From Nectonema munidae (lineage: Eukaryota > Nematomorpha > Nectonematoida > Nectonematidae): a DNA stretch of 64,000 bases. Shown here piece after piece: positions 21,672 through 33,617 of this stretch (positions are counted from its first letter, which is position 1; every line of letters starts with the position of its first letter). The stretch covers positions 496,001 through 560,000 of the forward strand of contig JAUIRK010000121.1 of NCBI GenBank assembly GCA_030549495.1, read 5' to 3'. Under the pieces are notes generated by a model, which made no database searches, was not told the origin of the DNA, and saw only the letters and a program-made list of their open reading frames with translations. The position numbers and the translations under genes were made by a program.

Positions 21672-24662
21672 CCCTCGCAAGACCAAGCATGGCTTTTTAC
21701 TCCACGCTATTTTTCAATGATGAAATTTGCGTAGAAAAATATATCTGACCCCATCAAAAAACAACATGTAAATTTTTTTCTTGGTTTCATCTAAATTATT
21801 TGAAAATAAAAAATATCATCATATGTGTTGTTTTTGAAATTTTGGCCGTTTTGTTATTTCGTGGTGAATTTGTAGATGGCGTTAATTTTGATCGAAATTT
21901 CAATAAACAGAAGCTAATACACTTAATGGTATGCTTTTCAATAAAAATAACAAATATTATAAAATATAATAATAAATTCTCTGTATTTCTTAAATTTTTT
22001 TTACATTTTTTGAAATTTTATGAAAATCTGTGAACGAACCATTTGCAATACTCAACAAGTATCATTGGCGTCAACTTTGAGGAAAAATAAAAGGATTAAC
22101 TCCAAACTGATATCAAGGTCGAGTTTTAGTGAAATGATAATTGAAAAATGTTGACAAAAGAATGAGGACGGGTAAGGAACTAACAAAATTAGGTTGGCGA
22201 CAATTCTGATATAACTGGTTTTGAGATTTCAAAAAAAGTTGTATAAAAACTATAAATTAACAATTATACTATCACAAAACAGGATTTTATTACAAAAAAT
22301 GAAATTTTATAAACAAAAATTTTATAACTTTTATTTCAATAAAAACATTATATAAATAATTGTGAATCTTAAAAAAAAATTCATTTACAATTTGAACAAA
22401 TGTAATAGGTATGTTTTTTGCACGCATCACACTTTCTCGTAGCTCTGGTTCTAGATTGTTTCGAATCCAAATAACAAAATCCTCTACTACTATGTGTTTC
22501 GCTAGGCAACTCTTGATCCTCGAATCCATAAAAATTCAGTAAACTGCGAATACTGGAAACTGCGAAGTTGAGCCTTTGGCTGAGCTCTAAAGAAAGATCT
22601 ATCATGAAAAATTTTCTGCCACCTTTTTTCGTACTTGGAAATTTTTCTGGGCAATTATGTTTTACTATTATCTAGCTATTGTGCACGGCTATATCTAAGT
22701 AATTAGTAAAAATAGCCATTGTCCACCTTCTTGAGGATCTATAAGTAGAATATGACATGAGCATTTGGTTGGTTTTATCTACTCCTCCCATGAATTGATT
22801 ATACAAAATAATTGTCTCGGGTTTATGTTTATCGCCAACTAATTCAATCTCACTCAAATGTTGGCTAGACATAACATACACTACTTTAAAATTTCACTGT
22901 GCATGTTTCGGAGGAATGTAAGCAGTAAGTGAAGAGTAATTTGTATATAAAAATCGTTGTAAGTGTTTAAGTCTAAAAATATGTGGTATGAAAACGCGGT
23001 TAGACCTGACTGTCCCGCATATTGTAATGCCCCAAGAAGTTGCCCATACACATAAATCATGTGAAGTAAAAAATCTGTCCGTAATAACTCCACATCCTAA
23101 AGGTATATTAGAATCAGTAACTAACCTTTTGACAATGTTAGTACCCCCAAAATAGCTTTTATCGCTTAACCCAGAAATATAAATGTCTGTTTTCAGTATG
23201 TAAAGAGACCTAGCATCTGTACAGTGATATAGCTTAATTCCGTATCGACGAGGCTTAGAAGGATCATAAATTTTGATTCTACAATTACTTCTAAATTTGA
23301 CAAGTTGTTCATCAATTGTCACATAATCTTGAGGAACGAAAAAATGTGAGCAATTAGAATAAAAAAGTCGTGCATATATCTTATAGCAGATATTTTGTCA
23401 TTTTCATTACGCTCGTTTTTTTATTAAAACAAATTAAAGAGTGGATAAGCATAAACATGTTTCGTGTCATAGAGGCTCTGAGAAGTTCGCCATTCTTTTC
23501 ATTGAACAAGTATTTCATATAGATAGATTGGTTTTTTGATTGTCCCATATGTATTAAATATCTAAAATATGGCATGTGATCAGAAAGTTGAAACTTTTCA
23601 AAAGTAGAACGCAAAAATTCATATTTAGAAGATTCCAGACTAAAAATTTAGTAGCATAGCAAAAAATAATATAAAAAACAACAAAACTTACGAAATGTTT
23701 GGACGCATTTTCTCTTTAATGTAGTTGAAAATATGCAAAAAAACTTCTGTGGTAAAAAACAGTTCAAAAATTCCAAGAGAACCACTAAGAGATGAAGCGC
23801 TTCTTGCAGGACCAGGTGGGCTTTGATATACATTTCTAATATTTTGGTTGAGAGGACGGCCTTGATTTGATCTAGAAGAATCCCAAAAATACTCAGTATT
23901 TTTCTTCAGAAGCAGATGTTGAATACAATTCAGAAAATGGGGTACTTGTGGTCTCACTAGAAGAAGAAGAAGAACCCATGGAAAAAAGTAAGCTTGAAAA
24001 AAAACTTTGATTGGAAGGAAAATCTGGATGGAGAAAGAAGTTAATGCTGCGAGCTATCAAATAACCAAGAAAAGTATACAGTAGATATCACGCCATATAA
24101 TCTCTTTACTTTTTTATTGTTAGTATGATGGCTCAATACACCATTCATGCACAGATCACATAGGCTAGCTTATAAATAGCAGGTTCCCTTTATAACGTTG
24201 GTATCTGGTAAATGATTTGATTGTTATTGTGTAATTGATAAATCTTTGTATACGACCATATAGAAAAAGCATGATACATAGCAATTTATACTCACACATC
24301 AGCAAATTTTTTAATTTCAAAGTTTTTGTGAGAGTAATCCAGGGAATGAAGAAAAAACCAGTTATATACAGTTAAAATAACATTTCAACTTGTGGATTAA
24401 CGCCATTCAAAAAATGAAAAAATTTATATAATTTTTTCATACAAAAATATTTTCATATTTTTATAGGAAATTTTTTGAAATTGATATCATTAGTCAAAAA
24501 TTAAACGCCCTTAATATCAATTATCTTTCTCTAATTTCATTTAAATCAACATTCATGCTGTTTTTCTTTTGCTATGTAAAAAAAGAGGTAAAACAATCAA
24601 GTGGAGTTTTTCTCCAACTACTGGACCTTCGTGTAAGTTTAATATACCTCGTCTTGCGAGGG
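21672..24662 (-). mobile_element. piggyBac element, about 3.0 kb, nested in family R
   Basis: The ends are CCCTCGCAAGAC at 21672 and its perfect complement GTCTTGCGAGGG ending at 24662. Copy B shows the empty site CTTATTAATATCTGAG, so insertion was at TTAA. The flanks here (CTTATT and TTATATCTG) are slightly eroded remains of the duplicated TTAA. A minus-strand piggyBac transposase lies inside. Insertion after array 2 had formed shows that this element is younger than family R. Confidence 0.88.
22381..23979 (-). pseudogene. piggyBac transposase, decayed
   Basis: The minus-strand start is probably the ATG at 23979, followed by a serine-rich leader. Recognisable pieces in different frames include SPPGPARSASSLSGSLG, the central DDE_Tnp_1_7-type region with TIDEQLVKFRSNCR (first catalytic Asp), VITDRFFTSHDLCVW (second), YNQFMGGVDKTNQMLMSY (third) and SSRRWTMAIFTNYLDIAV. 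It ends in a cysteine-rich RKCDACKKHTYYICSNCK zinc-binding segment that stops early. Frame breaks near 22640, 22885, 23340, 23640 and 23900 mean that it cannot make a transposase. All three catalytic aspartates remain readable. Confidence 0.88.
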
Positions 24663-24731
24663 TTATATCTGACAAAAATAGGGGGCACTTTACGCCCTCG
24701 AGCGGACAAATTTAGCCTAGCACTAATAGGG

Positions 24732-25129
24732 TGGCAAACAGACAGAAACTTTTTTTAAAACTATGATGGAGTATTTGTATTTTCGAGAGTTTCCAAAGCA
24801 AAGAATGGTGCTTATGTTCGAAATTGACATTTTTGGCCTTACGCATTTTTTATACTTTAGGAAAATTAAAGAATACAAAGTTTTAGTTATATTATTCTAA
24901 TTTTGGGGTCAATGAGGACTTTAACAAATCTTAAACATACAACATAAAAAAGTTCTACTTTCTGCTCCTTCAAGGTAGAGCCAATTCTTACTAAAAATAA
25001 TTTTAAATATAATATCGTCCATGTTTTTCATTTCTGTGCACCTTTTTGGACATTACAGCATAAAAATGGTTGAAAATATCGCTCAAATTAGTAAAAAATC
25101 ATTTGTTAAGTTTTTTTCTCACTAAATCG
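24732..25129. other. Intergenic, nothing recognised
   Basis: AT-rich spacer between copy A and the diverged family R copy D. Confidence 0.5.
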
Positions 25130-26660
25130 CTATTTATTATAGTAGAGATATTTGAGTATGAGAGAAGTAAGGGAACTGAAGGGACATTCAAATGAGAACG
25201 CGTGATCATAAGAAAAATGAAATAGTATCTCGTTAAAATGCTTTTATATTGTCAATGTAGTAGTTAGATAGTGTAAAAATCTAGCATTGAGATTTTGAAA
25301 AAACATTTTGACCGTGAAGAAGAAACTCATCCCTTGTGAATCAAAAATCTTTAAACTTAATAGTTAAAATTTCAATCATCAATAAACAAAAAAGTATTTT
25401 AAAAATTTTCAAAAAGTAAGAATTACCATAACTATGACAGATACCAATGTATGAAGATAGAGCCATTCTCAAAAAAATTTATAAAATCGAATTTGACCAA
25501 TTTTTTCCTTCGTTATGAAAGAGAGAATCTTTTAGATGATAAAGGTCGAAAGCTTTTTGTAAATAAGAAAATAGGATTATGAGTGATTTCATGAGGAACA
25601 CGAATTTTGAGAAATGATTGGTTAGCAAATATCCAGTGATATCTGTTTATATCGATATTGATAAAAAAAAAAGCCAAAGAGATTCTCTTTAAGCTCAAAA
25701 ATCACTTAAATTCTCAGCTAAAAAAGGTTTTTTTTCCAAACATAAATTGCACAAAATGAATTTCTGATGAAAGTACCAGTTTTGAATCAAGAGCAAAATT
25801 AGATACAATTTAAAGTATAGGAAAAATGAAATACAAACTTCAAGCTGATAGCGAAATTGTAAGCAAAATAATAGACGCTCTAATATTTTTCATCATGTCA
25901 TTCTACAATTTTTATAAAAAATTTATTGCTGAATTAATAATTTTGCCTTAAATATATTATAATATATAACCAATCTATATGGTAATTATTGAAAAATTTC
26001 ATGAGATATAAAAATTTTAATTTTATAAACTTTTATCAAGCATGATCTTAGGTCGCTTTGAGTAGATATTTGGTCCCATCACTATTTTCGAGATGGATAA
26101 AATCATTGTTATATCAAGAAAGAAAATTATTTTATCGATTGTTCTTAAATGTATAATAGTGAATGTAGTGTCGAATTAACTAAATATATAACCATTTTAA
26201 CCACATTGAAATGTAGTATTCATTACCTGAGTATATATTGACAAAAATACCATCATGATGAACTAGAAAAAGGTCGATTTGCTAAATGGAACAAAATTAT
26301 TCAAAAAGATTTAAAAAAATAACTGACCACAAATTAACCAACGCTAAATAGTAACCTCAATTTAAATCTAGAGTGACAAAAGTATTTTCAGAATCAAATT
26401 GAGTATGTTCAATATGCTGTGTATGGATAAGTTTATTTTAAAATTAATGAGAAAAACTGTTTGGCGATAAGTCACATATGAAAGCTAATTTACTGGCAGA
26501 TAAAATATTTTGGGTGTATTAATCACCAAAATTTAGTTTATTAAGACTAAGGTAAAAAAATATGGAATTATAATATATTTTGAACTTTATATATTTAGCA
26601 TTGATTGATTTTCATAAAAAATAAATGACACCATCTGATTCGCAATCAATTATTTAGCGA
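25130..26660 (+). repeat. Family R repeat, diverged copy D
   Basis: The core is shared with copy A in order and orientation: a block with TTTTGACCGTGAA and GAAGAA, then a segment corresponding to A 19490-19720, then AATTTCTGATGAAAG, and a lone array 2 fragment at about 26600-26630 (TTGATTGATTTTCATAAAAAAT). Divergence is clearly greater than between A, B and C, so this is an older insertion or subfamily. Its exact limits are uncertain. Confidence 0.6.
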
Positions 26661-26675
26661 GTTCACGAGAAGTTT

Positions 26676-26930
26676 TTGTATAAATTATTTAATATTTTAG
26701 GAAAAAAGGGAGGACAAAAAACCCCCACCTCTGTGACTGAGGAAATAAAATTAACCCAAAATACTTATTCTTATTTGTATGCTATCTTTTTTGATCGATT
26801 TCTGTTTGGAAGCCGTATAAACAGAGCTGAACGGCTTACCCTAGCACGGTACGAAGTATGGAGATCCGTAGTTCAAAGACGAAGAAGCTGGATGACCGGT
26901 TATGATCAATTCACGCTAACACACTACTAG
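26676..26930 (+). other. Unassigned GC-richer segment with an open frame
   Basis: The segment just right of copy D is less AT-rich and stays open for 84 codons, encoding NRAERLTLARYEVWRSVVQR near its end. I recognise no family and the frame starts at a non-ATG codon. It could be an exon or a transposon fragment. Confidence 0.25.
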
Positions 26931-27480
26931 TCGTCATCATCTCTTTCCAAGTTTGAAAAAATATTTATTCTCTGCATAAATTTTCATCACATACAGCTTC
27001 TTCGCTAATAAATATTTAGAGGCGAAATTTTTTTAAAAATTGCTTGCATAAATATTTTATAATTTGTCGTTTTTCTTCAATAAATATTTTGAACTTTTTA
27101 TTTTTTTAGTGTCTCAATTCGAACTAGTAGAGTCAAATAGAAAGATTGAAATTAGGTAAAACCAGAATCATTTTCTTAGGATAAATAAATAATACAAAAT
27201 ATTGTTTTGCAAAAAATATACTGTAATAAACATCGAAATCTTTCTTACATTAATAAGAATTTTAATATTAATAAAATAAAAATAGCACTTTTGCGGTTAC
27301 ACACAACTTATCAAATAGGTATATTTATCGGCTATTATACGAATCAATAGTTTTTATCAGAATCACTAATATGACACACTCACATCGTTATATTAAGATT
27401 TTTCATTTGACTAACCTTATTGCTATAATTAATAAGTGATAAGCACTAAATCAAACGATGCTTGTAGACAAAAAATATAA
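26931..27480. other. Intergenic, nothing recognised
   Basis: AT-rich sequence downstream of POFUT1 (which is on the minus strand); no feature seen. Confidence 0.5.
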
Positions 27481-27485
27481 AAAAA

Positions 27486-27491
27486 TTTATT
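27486..27491 (-). terminator. Poly(A) signal of POFUT1
   Basis: TTTATT on the plus strand is AATAAA on the coding strand, 24-29 bases past the POFUT1 stop codon. Confidence 0.55.
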
Positions 27492-27514
27492 AACACTTTT
27501 ACTTTATAAAATTA

Positions 27515-28666
27515 TTACAACTCTTCCTTATAGCTGTCTTTGTGTGAATTAAATATCTCATTTACTCCCCAGAAAGAGTAAGACAAACCTTTAATTTTTC
27601 TTTCACGAACAACAAAAGCAGTAAAGGAGGAGATACAATTTCCAATGAAATGAAAGGAATTAGATAATATATGCAAATCAATTACTGGATCGTTTTCTGG
27701 AAACTTAAAAATTGAAAATCTAGAATCATTCAAGTGTTTAGATATTTCATCAACCATATGATTTCTATCACTTGCAATATACACATATTTCAAATCAAAC
27801 AATTTTAATTTATCTGAAATATAAGATAATATAGTCTTAGTAGTAGGATAACACATCTCTCTATTTAAAGATATATTTTTCCCATCGCTTGTACATTGTT
27901 TGGATGAAAACAGTGATTGTCTTCTGTCTTTTAACAAATTACAAACATTTAACCAGTCATAATCATTTCTTAAATGAACACCAAGGTATCTTTTAGATGT
28001 ATTAATATTATTTTTTAATAAAAAATTTTCAGCTTTAATATTCACCTCTCTTGACCACGTTAAATACTTTTGTAAGAATTCATTACTTTGGGCAACTGGA
28101 AAACTAGCTGGCGCACCTTTGAAAGCTAAAACTGGAAAATTTTTAATTTTGAAACGTTTTTTCCACAAATTGATGTTCTCTTTATTTAAATTTGAAAATG
28201 TTAAAGAATTATAAGAGGAAAACATAGTAAAGTTAACACCAACATAGCCCCAAAAAGCTTTAAAAGGATTATGCTCGTCCATAAAATTACAAAATTTGAT
28301 ATCGCTATTATTGTTTAAATTTTTGTAGCATAACCCAATTTGCTTGTCATTTGGCCAAATTAATTTAGATATATTATTTAAAAATTCATCTAAAAGGCAA
28401 ACTTGATGAAACTTTTCTAAATGTGATATATCAAAAATTTTATCAAAAGGAATTAACTTAACATTATTATTTTGATAAAATATCCAATGAGGAAGAATTA
28501 AGGTTCGGTTAAGTTTAACAGCAAAATTTAAGGCTCCTAGAAAGTGCTCTAATTGGTTCCCAAGCCTACCCATACAAGGGCAATATAATATATAACCAGC
28601 TTCAAAATGAGAAAAACTATATTGAAAGTAAGTGAAATAGGATAAAAGAATAATTATTAAGAGCAT
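27515..28666 (-). CDS. POFUT1: GDP-fucose protein O-fucosyltransferase 1
   Basis: This enzyme adds O-linked fucose to EGF repeats of Notch and related proteins in the ER, using GDP-fucose. The 383-residue frame starts at an ATG and has a hydrophobic signal sequence (about 1-18), then GYILYCPCMGRLGNQLEHFLG, the nucleotide-sugar-binding GRxGNQ region (about 33-38). Also present are GAPASFPV, the catalytic motif HLRNDYDW with Arg233 in place of human Arg240, YVYIASDRN, and FIGNCISSFTAFVVRER near the end. The C-terminus KEEL is a KDEL-type ER retrieval signal. Human POFUT1 has 388 residues. There are no introns. Identity to POFUT1 rather than POFUT2 is firm on the CPCMGR and NCISSFTAF blocks. Confidence 0.95.
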   Translation of the reverse strand: MLLIIILLSYFTYFQYSFSHFEAGYILYCPCMGRLGNQLEHFLGALNFAVKLNRTLILPHWIFYQNNNVKLIPFDKIFDISHLEKFHQVCLLDEFLNNISKLIWPNDKQIGLCYKNLNNNSDIKFCNFMDEHNPFKAFWGYVGVNFTMFSSYNSLTFSNLNKENINLWKKRFKIKNFPVLAFKGAPASFPVAQSNEFLQKYLTWSREVNIKAENFLLKNNINTSKRYLGVHLRNDYDWLNVCNLLKDRRQSLFSSKQCTSDGKNISLNREMCYPTTKTILSYISDKLKLFDLKYVYIASDRNHMVDEISKHLNDSRFSIFKFPENDPVIDLHILSNSFHFIGNCISSFTAFVVRERKIKGLSYSFWGVNEIFNSHKDSYKEEL

Positions 28667-29405
28667 ATTTTAATGCAGGCGCTAAGCTTGATATTTTTAA
28701 ATTTAAAGAAAATTGAACCGATTAAACAAAAAAAATATAAAAAAAAAATAAATAAATTTGACTATTTGCATAAATTCAAATCATAACATTTTAGTTCTAA
28801 TTTAGCATCAGACTTACAAACGTTGCATTTGGGAATTCTCAAAAAATTATTTTCAATTTTTGTTTAAAATTTTCATATTCTAAAAAATATACTTTATTTT
28901 TTACTAAAAGTCGTTTAGATTTGTCAAAGAGGAACCTTAAATCAGGGTTGGCAATTTGACCAAACTCAGAAAAACTCCCATGGGGTTTTCTCGATAAAAC
29001 TCGCTAAAAAATCTCAGCAAAGCGAATTTTTCAACTTTTTTCCAAAAATTATGTCTAATGTAAAAATAAATTTATATATTAATGCTCTAAAAGTAATTGT
29101 CATTTTGATTAGTAGATATGTTTTTAAACAAGGGGAGGAGACACTTCTTGACGCATGGTAGGGTTCAATTAATATCTCCATATATTATCCGTTTTTTAAT
29201 TTAAAGAAAAATTACCATTTCAACTAACAATTCCAACTCAAATTTATTATGAAATATAAAGTAATTAGTGTGAACAAAATGTAACAAAAAATTATAGTTA
29301 TATAAAGCAGAACATTCTGTGTGAATGATTACAATATTTATACCATCCTTGAAATTATTACAACAGGATAAGAGTTTTTTTCAATTTTTTGAAAAATAAT
29401 TCAAG
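28667..29405. other. Upstream region of POFUT1, nothing firm
   Basis: AT-rich sequence with no reading frames. It must hold the POFUT1 promoter (reading leftwards), but no motif stands out. Confidence 0.45.
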
Positions 29406-29413
29406 GTCATTAG

Positions 29414-30004
29414 AAGGGTTGTGGAGTCTGAGTCGGTGGAATTGCACTTTTGTGAAGGAGTCGCATTTGGAATCCTAATATTATAGCGACTCCGATTTCA
29501 TAAATAGATATATTCATTTATGTTAGATTAAAAATAATTTTATAGACACTCTTTTTAGTGTGTTACTTTGCATAAACGGGACATAAAAATGTTTATCATT
29601 TTAGTCCAACCCTTAAATTAAATAATGAACTTTTTTATTTTATGTTAAAATTAGTTTGTAAATGAGCAAAACTCAGTACTACTACTAGTAATACTTTTGG
29701 AAAAGAGTTTTAGGATAAATTTAGTTTACCAATTGTATTGTTTTGCCATAGATAAAAAGGTTATAGACAATAATTTGACAATCTTACTGAACTACAAATT
29801 GAAAGAAATAGAACATTTTAATAAATTATGTTGAAGAAAATAGATCAAACTTTTTGCTTACAACACAAAGTAGTAATGTCTAAAATTGCGGAAATCTTTC
29901 AATGAATATCTAAAATTAAAATTTACATGTCGGAGCTGGTGTCGAAAAATTATAAATAAGTGAACTAGAATCGACTAAAATATTTTTCCGACTCCATAAC
30001 TCTC
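29414..30004. mobile_element. Non-autonomous hAT-like element, about 590 bp
   Basis: The left end is AAGGGTTGTGGAGTCTGAGT and the right end, read inwards, is GAGAGTTATGGAGTCGG. Flanks are GTCATTAG (29406-29413) and GTCATTGG (30005-30012), seven of eight identical. The TGGAGTCGG-type ends match the hairpin remnant at 13318. No coding sequence. Confidence 0.75.
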
Positions 30005-30012
30005 GTCATTGG

Positions 30013-31313
30013 CGCTATTTGTTAGAAAGAGAAATGGTAAGATGTTAAAAAGAATGTTTTCACGATTGGAAAAGTGTCTTCCAATAAGTTAAGAATGAAT
30101 TCGGAAGTAATAAGAATTTTAAGGATAGAAAAGGTATATAATTTATCCCGATAGACTCTTAACTTTTTCCATATTATGTAACAATGGAAATTTAATTTTT
30201 TTAAGAGGAATATTTTTTAAATAATTGATTTTATGAGCCTAATAAATATATCTTTAGAAATTATATTCATTATGAAAATGTTTGAGGGCTTTGTCAGCCT
30301 ATCGAAGCTATTAACTTATTTTGTTAAGAGCAGAATATCAAAAATTATTTTTACATTTGAAGTAATAAGAAGACTGACCTAAAGAGTTGCTAAAGAGGTT
30401 AGTAATGTTTTTAACAGAAGATTCAATAACAACTGTGGAGATAAAAAAAAATTGAGTAGGCGAAAATATATCTTAAAATTTTTCTTTAAAAACTGAAAGA
30501 AATTTTGGATCATTGAAGAAAGTTTTATTAAAAGTAGATTTTATATGATTAGAAAAGTTTAAATTTGATCAAGATCTCATAATATTAATCTAAAATAGAT
30601 AAAATGGCGATTTGTTAAACTTTTGTTAAACACGCCGATATGTAAGCTTTCCTCTAAATTCTTCATTTTTTATTTCTAAAAACGAAAGATGTTTTATTAA
30701 AATAACTAGTCATTTTTTGTTCTATAACTAATAACATTAATGATTATTTTTTCCAATATGAACAAATGATATGAAAATTTTTGAGGATTTTTCATATAAG
30801 ACTAGTTTTATTTATGAATTATTTTATTAAAAAGAGCTTGAGTTATTTTTTACTTTTGACTGATGGCTAACTATGGTACTTTTTTTTTGTTTAATTATAA
30901 CTCAAAATTAGGCATATGCAATCTGTATCTTAACCCATCATATTTAAATTTTGTTTAGATTATAATCAGACACATTTACGATCACTTTTCTAACTATTAT
31001 ATATTTTGATAAACAAAGAAGCTTAAGGGAATGAATGAGGGCGACCGCTTCTTTGAACTCATATTTCTCGCTTTGGATAGTGAATTTTTTAAATAATATT
31101 AATGAAAGCTTGTTACCTATACATAAATTATACTTTATTGGCCCATTAAATTTTAATTTTTAGATTAAAAAGTTTGAACTATGTGCCTGCCTTGCGAAAA
31201 TATCGGTTTTTCAACTGGAAAATCATAGCACTAAATTAATAAGTGTGAAAGTAATAAAAAGTAGCTTGGAAACAAACAAATCAAATTTTTATTTACATTA
31301 TTAAAATGGCTTC
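30013..31313. other. Intergenic, nothing recognised
   Basis: AT-rich, no useful reading frame and no repeat boundary identified. Confidence 0.5.
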
Positions 31314-31315
31314 TA

Positions 31316-32081
31316 CAGTTGACTACCTCTTAACCGGGAATCACTAATTCAGACCTTCGTTAATCCGGCACTTTGATTATACCGGAAATCTATAATTTTG
31401 TAAAATTATCGAATGATTAATTTAATTAACAACAGCTTTTTGAAGGTTTATAAAATAAAAGTTTCGTAAATGACGAAGAACTAATGAGTCTTTACAGGGC
31501 CGGCCTTAGGCCACTGCAACCTATGCGGCCGCAGTGGGCCTCGCGCTTCTCATTTTTCATTTTGATGATATATTGTATGATTTCGCTAAACGCAAGGTTC
31601 GCAAAGTAAAGTTACTTTGATTGTCATTTTGTGTTAATGAAAAAGTAATAAAACAAATCCCTTTTCTCTTTTTCAAAATCTTATTTCTCACTTTTACTCT
31701 TTTTTCTTACCCACACTGGGCCCTGCTCAATCCATTTTGCATAGGGCCCCGCGAACACTAGGGCCGGCACAGTCCTTATATCTTGCAAGTAAATCTACTA
31801 AGAGAAAGGCCAAATGACCTAAAATAATAATTTAAAAGAAATGTTCAAAAAATTGTCTACACCCAGTAAAATCAGTACATCTGAAAATTAACCTATAAAT
31901 TCTAATGTGCAATATTTTTTGTTGTACTTTAGTATTAAACGGACATCTGGCATTGAATTTTAGTTTGAGTCAAATTAGTGAGAAAAATCGAGTAAGCAAA
32001 GCGTGGTTTTTTTATTAAAATAAGAATTACTAATTCGGAAAGGCCGAATCTCAAACATTCCGAATTAGTGATAGTCTACTA
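31316..32081. mobile_element. Tigger/pogo-like non-autonomous element, copy 1
   Basis: The ends are CAGTTGACTACC and, from the right, TAGTAGACTATC, each followed by an ACTAATTC block. TA dinucleotides lie at 31314-31315 and 32082-32083. A second copy with the same ACTAATT-rich ends lies at 57425-58047. A hAT element is inserted in it at 31496-31771. No transposase remains. Confidence 0.7.
31496..31771. mobile_element. hAT MITE with GGGCCGGC ends, nested
   Basis: A 276-bp unit starting AGGGCCGGCCTTAGGCCACT and ending CACTAGGGCCGGCACA. The flanks GTCTTTAC and GTCCTTAT match at six of eight positions. It is much GC-richer at both ends than its host element. The left end recurs inverted at about 12640-12668. 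Confidence 0.7.
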
Positions 32082-32083
32082 TA

Positions 32084-33049
32084 TTATATCTTTAAATGAT
32101 GATCTACGATAGTTTTTTATAAGCGTCACTTTTGAAAATAGTTTTTAAACTCTTGCACATTTTTTTATAACTCCATTTTCTGGATCAGACCTCAGGTTGT
32201 TAAGAGTGGAGGGCCTTTGCAGGCCTTAAGTTGTTCAACTCATTGCTTAGCATTATTTTTTTTAAATATAAAAATTTCATGGTTATAATTTTTATTAAAT
32301 TATATTAAAAAATAATTTGACTCTTATTTCTTATGAAAGGACGAAATGAAGGTGATGTTTACAAGTCCAAATATTTTGGAAGAGATCCATATAAGGCAGG
32401 GTTGCTAAGCAAGTTACTTAGTTTTTGACCTGATTTGAGGCCTGAACCCTTAGTAACTCGGTTGCCTATATAAAAAGGTATATTTGGATGATTAAGGCAC
32501 TAACTCTTGTTTTTATTGGTTGTATTATTGAAGGATGCAATTGCATAACTTTATTAATTTTAAATTTTGCTCTTCGGTCAATATTATCAATTTTTTGTAA
32601 GGCTTTCTCAACATTTCATCTAATTTTTTCCTTTATATGAGTTTATTATTTTGAATAGAAACTTTTGGATGTTTTTTTGCATTTTCTTCATTCGAGATAT
32701 CTTTAAATATCTACGTTATATGAATTTAAGACATGTGTGCTAAAACTTGAGTCAGCTGATCTTCAAGATGTTTAATTTCTTAATCCTATTGATCTCAATG
32801 AGCGAACATCAAGCTCAATGTACAAGCTTACCTTTTGTATTTTGTTATTTTTTTAAAGTATTTTTGAGTTATCTTATATTCCATTTTCCCGCCTACAATA
32901 TCTTTTTAGAATTCAGAGCTTCTTTTTTTAGCTTTTTGAGGCAGCTTGTTTTTATTAAGTTTTTTCGACTAAAATATTAGAAGCTCCACATATAAAAAAT
33001 GAAAAACAATTTATTTAAATAGTTTTGTAAAATGTTGTGCAGACAAGTA
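32084..33049. other. Intergenic, nothing firm
   Basis: No recognisable gene. GC-richer patches at 32180-32240 and 32390-32470 contain CCTTTGCAGGCCTTAAG and TTTGAGGCCTGAACCC but do not form clear element ends. The frame at 32747 is hydrophobic low-complexity sequence. Confidence 0.4.
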
Positions 33050-33440
33050 GTCCTTTTGTACTTCGAGCAATCACCTATGTTAACCTTTGGGGCTCTAATC
33101 TACTAGTCTTGCTGCAAACACCAAACTGAAATGTGGATTCTTGTTCCGTCGCACGGGCAACGGTCTCTATTGGCCGGCTAAATCACATGAGTGATCCTAC
33201 TTCCTCGAAAAGATTGATCTACTTGGGTAAAGGCTAGGCTCATCGCTGAAAACTATTGTTGGCGCCCGCAAGGGCATCTACCCACAAAACGTTTGCCCCA
33301 TTACTTATTTTCATGACTGACCTCATGGAAGTTTTTGCTGGAGACGTCACTGCAAGAAAAACCTGGATTCATCTCTGCTTTTTGATTAGTTGGGATGAAG
33401 ACGATGACGTGAGCTCTCATGAACGGAATATGATAAAATA
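33050..33440. other. Unidentified GC-richer block
   Basis: This block of about 390 bp differs sharply in composition from its surroundings. The plus strand has an open stretch from 33256 to 33441 (with TDLMEVFAGDVTARKTW). The minus strand has TVARATEQESTFQFGVCSK before a break. It looks like decayed coding sequence, perhaps a transposase relic, but I could not settle strand or family. Confidence 0.35.
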
Positions 33441-33617
33441 AAATAAAGTATTGTTCGTCTTCTGTTATTGATTGTTATTGATCTGTCAAAGACAATTGCG
33501 AAAAAATTTCTATGCCTCACATTTGTTTCTCAAAATTCAATTGAAGAAATATAAAGGATAATAATAATTATTAATTCCCAATGTTTCTTCAATGGAATAT
33601 CTATTTTTTGATCTTCA

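Larger units (their letters stand above)
18625..24731 (+). repeat. Family R repeat, copy A, interrupted by two transposons
   Basis: In this orientation family R consists of array 1 (about two units here, at 18630-18940), a core of about 1 kb (about 19000-20017), array 2 (about four units, 21115-21660) and a terminal segment (24663-24731) ending CACTAATAGGG. A Tigger (20020-21111) and a piggyBac (21672-24662) split it. The same parts occur in reverse orientation at 41161-44704, partly at 38174-39700, and diverged at 25130-26660. The terminal segment matches the TTAA-flanked end of copy B, so the family probably moved as, or was captured by, a piggyBac-type element. No transposase was recognised in the shared core. 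Confidence 0.8.

Noticed and set aside
18625-24731. Reading family R copy A as a Helitron
   Set aside because: The family end lies at TTAA with a CCC start in copy B, and there is no CTRR end with hairpin or Rep/helicase fragment; a piggyBac-type end fits better.
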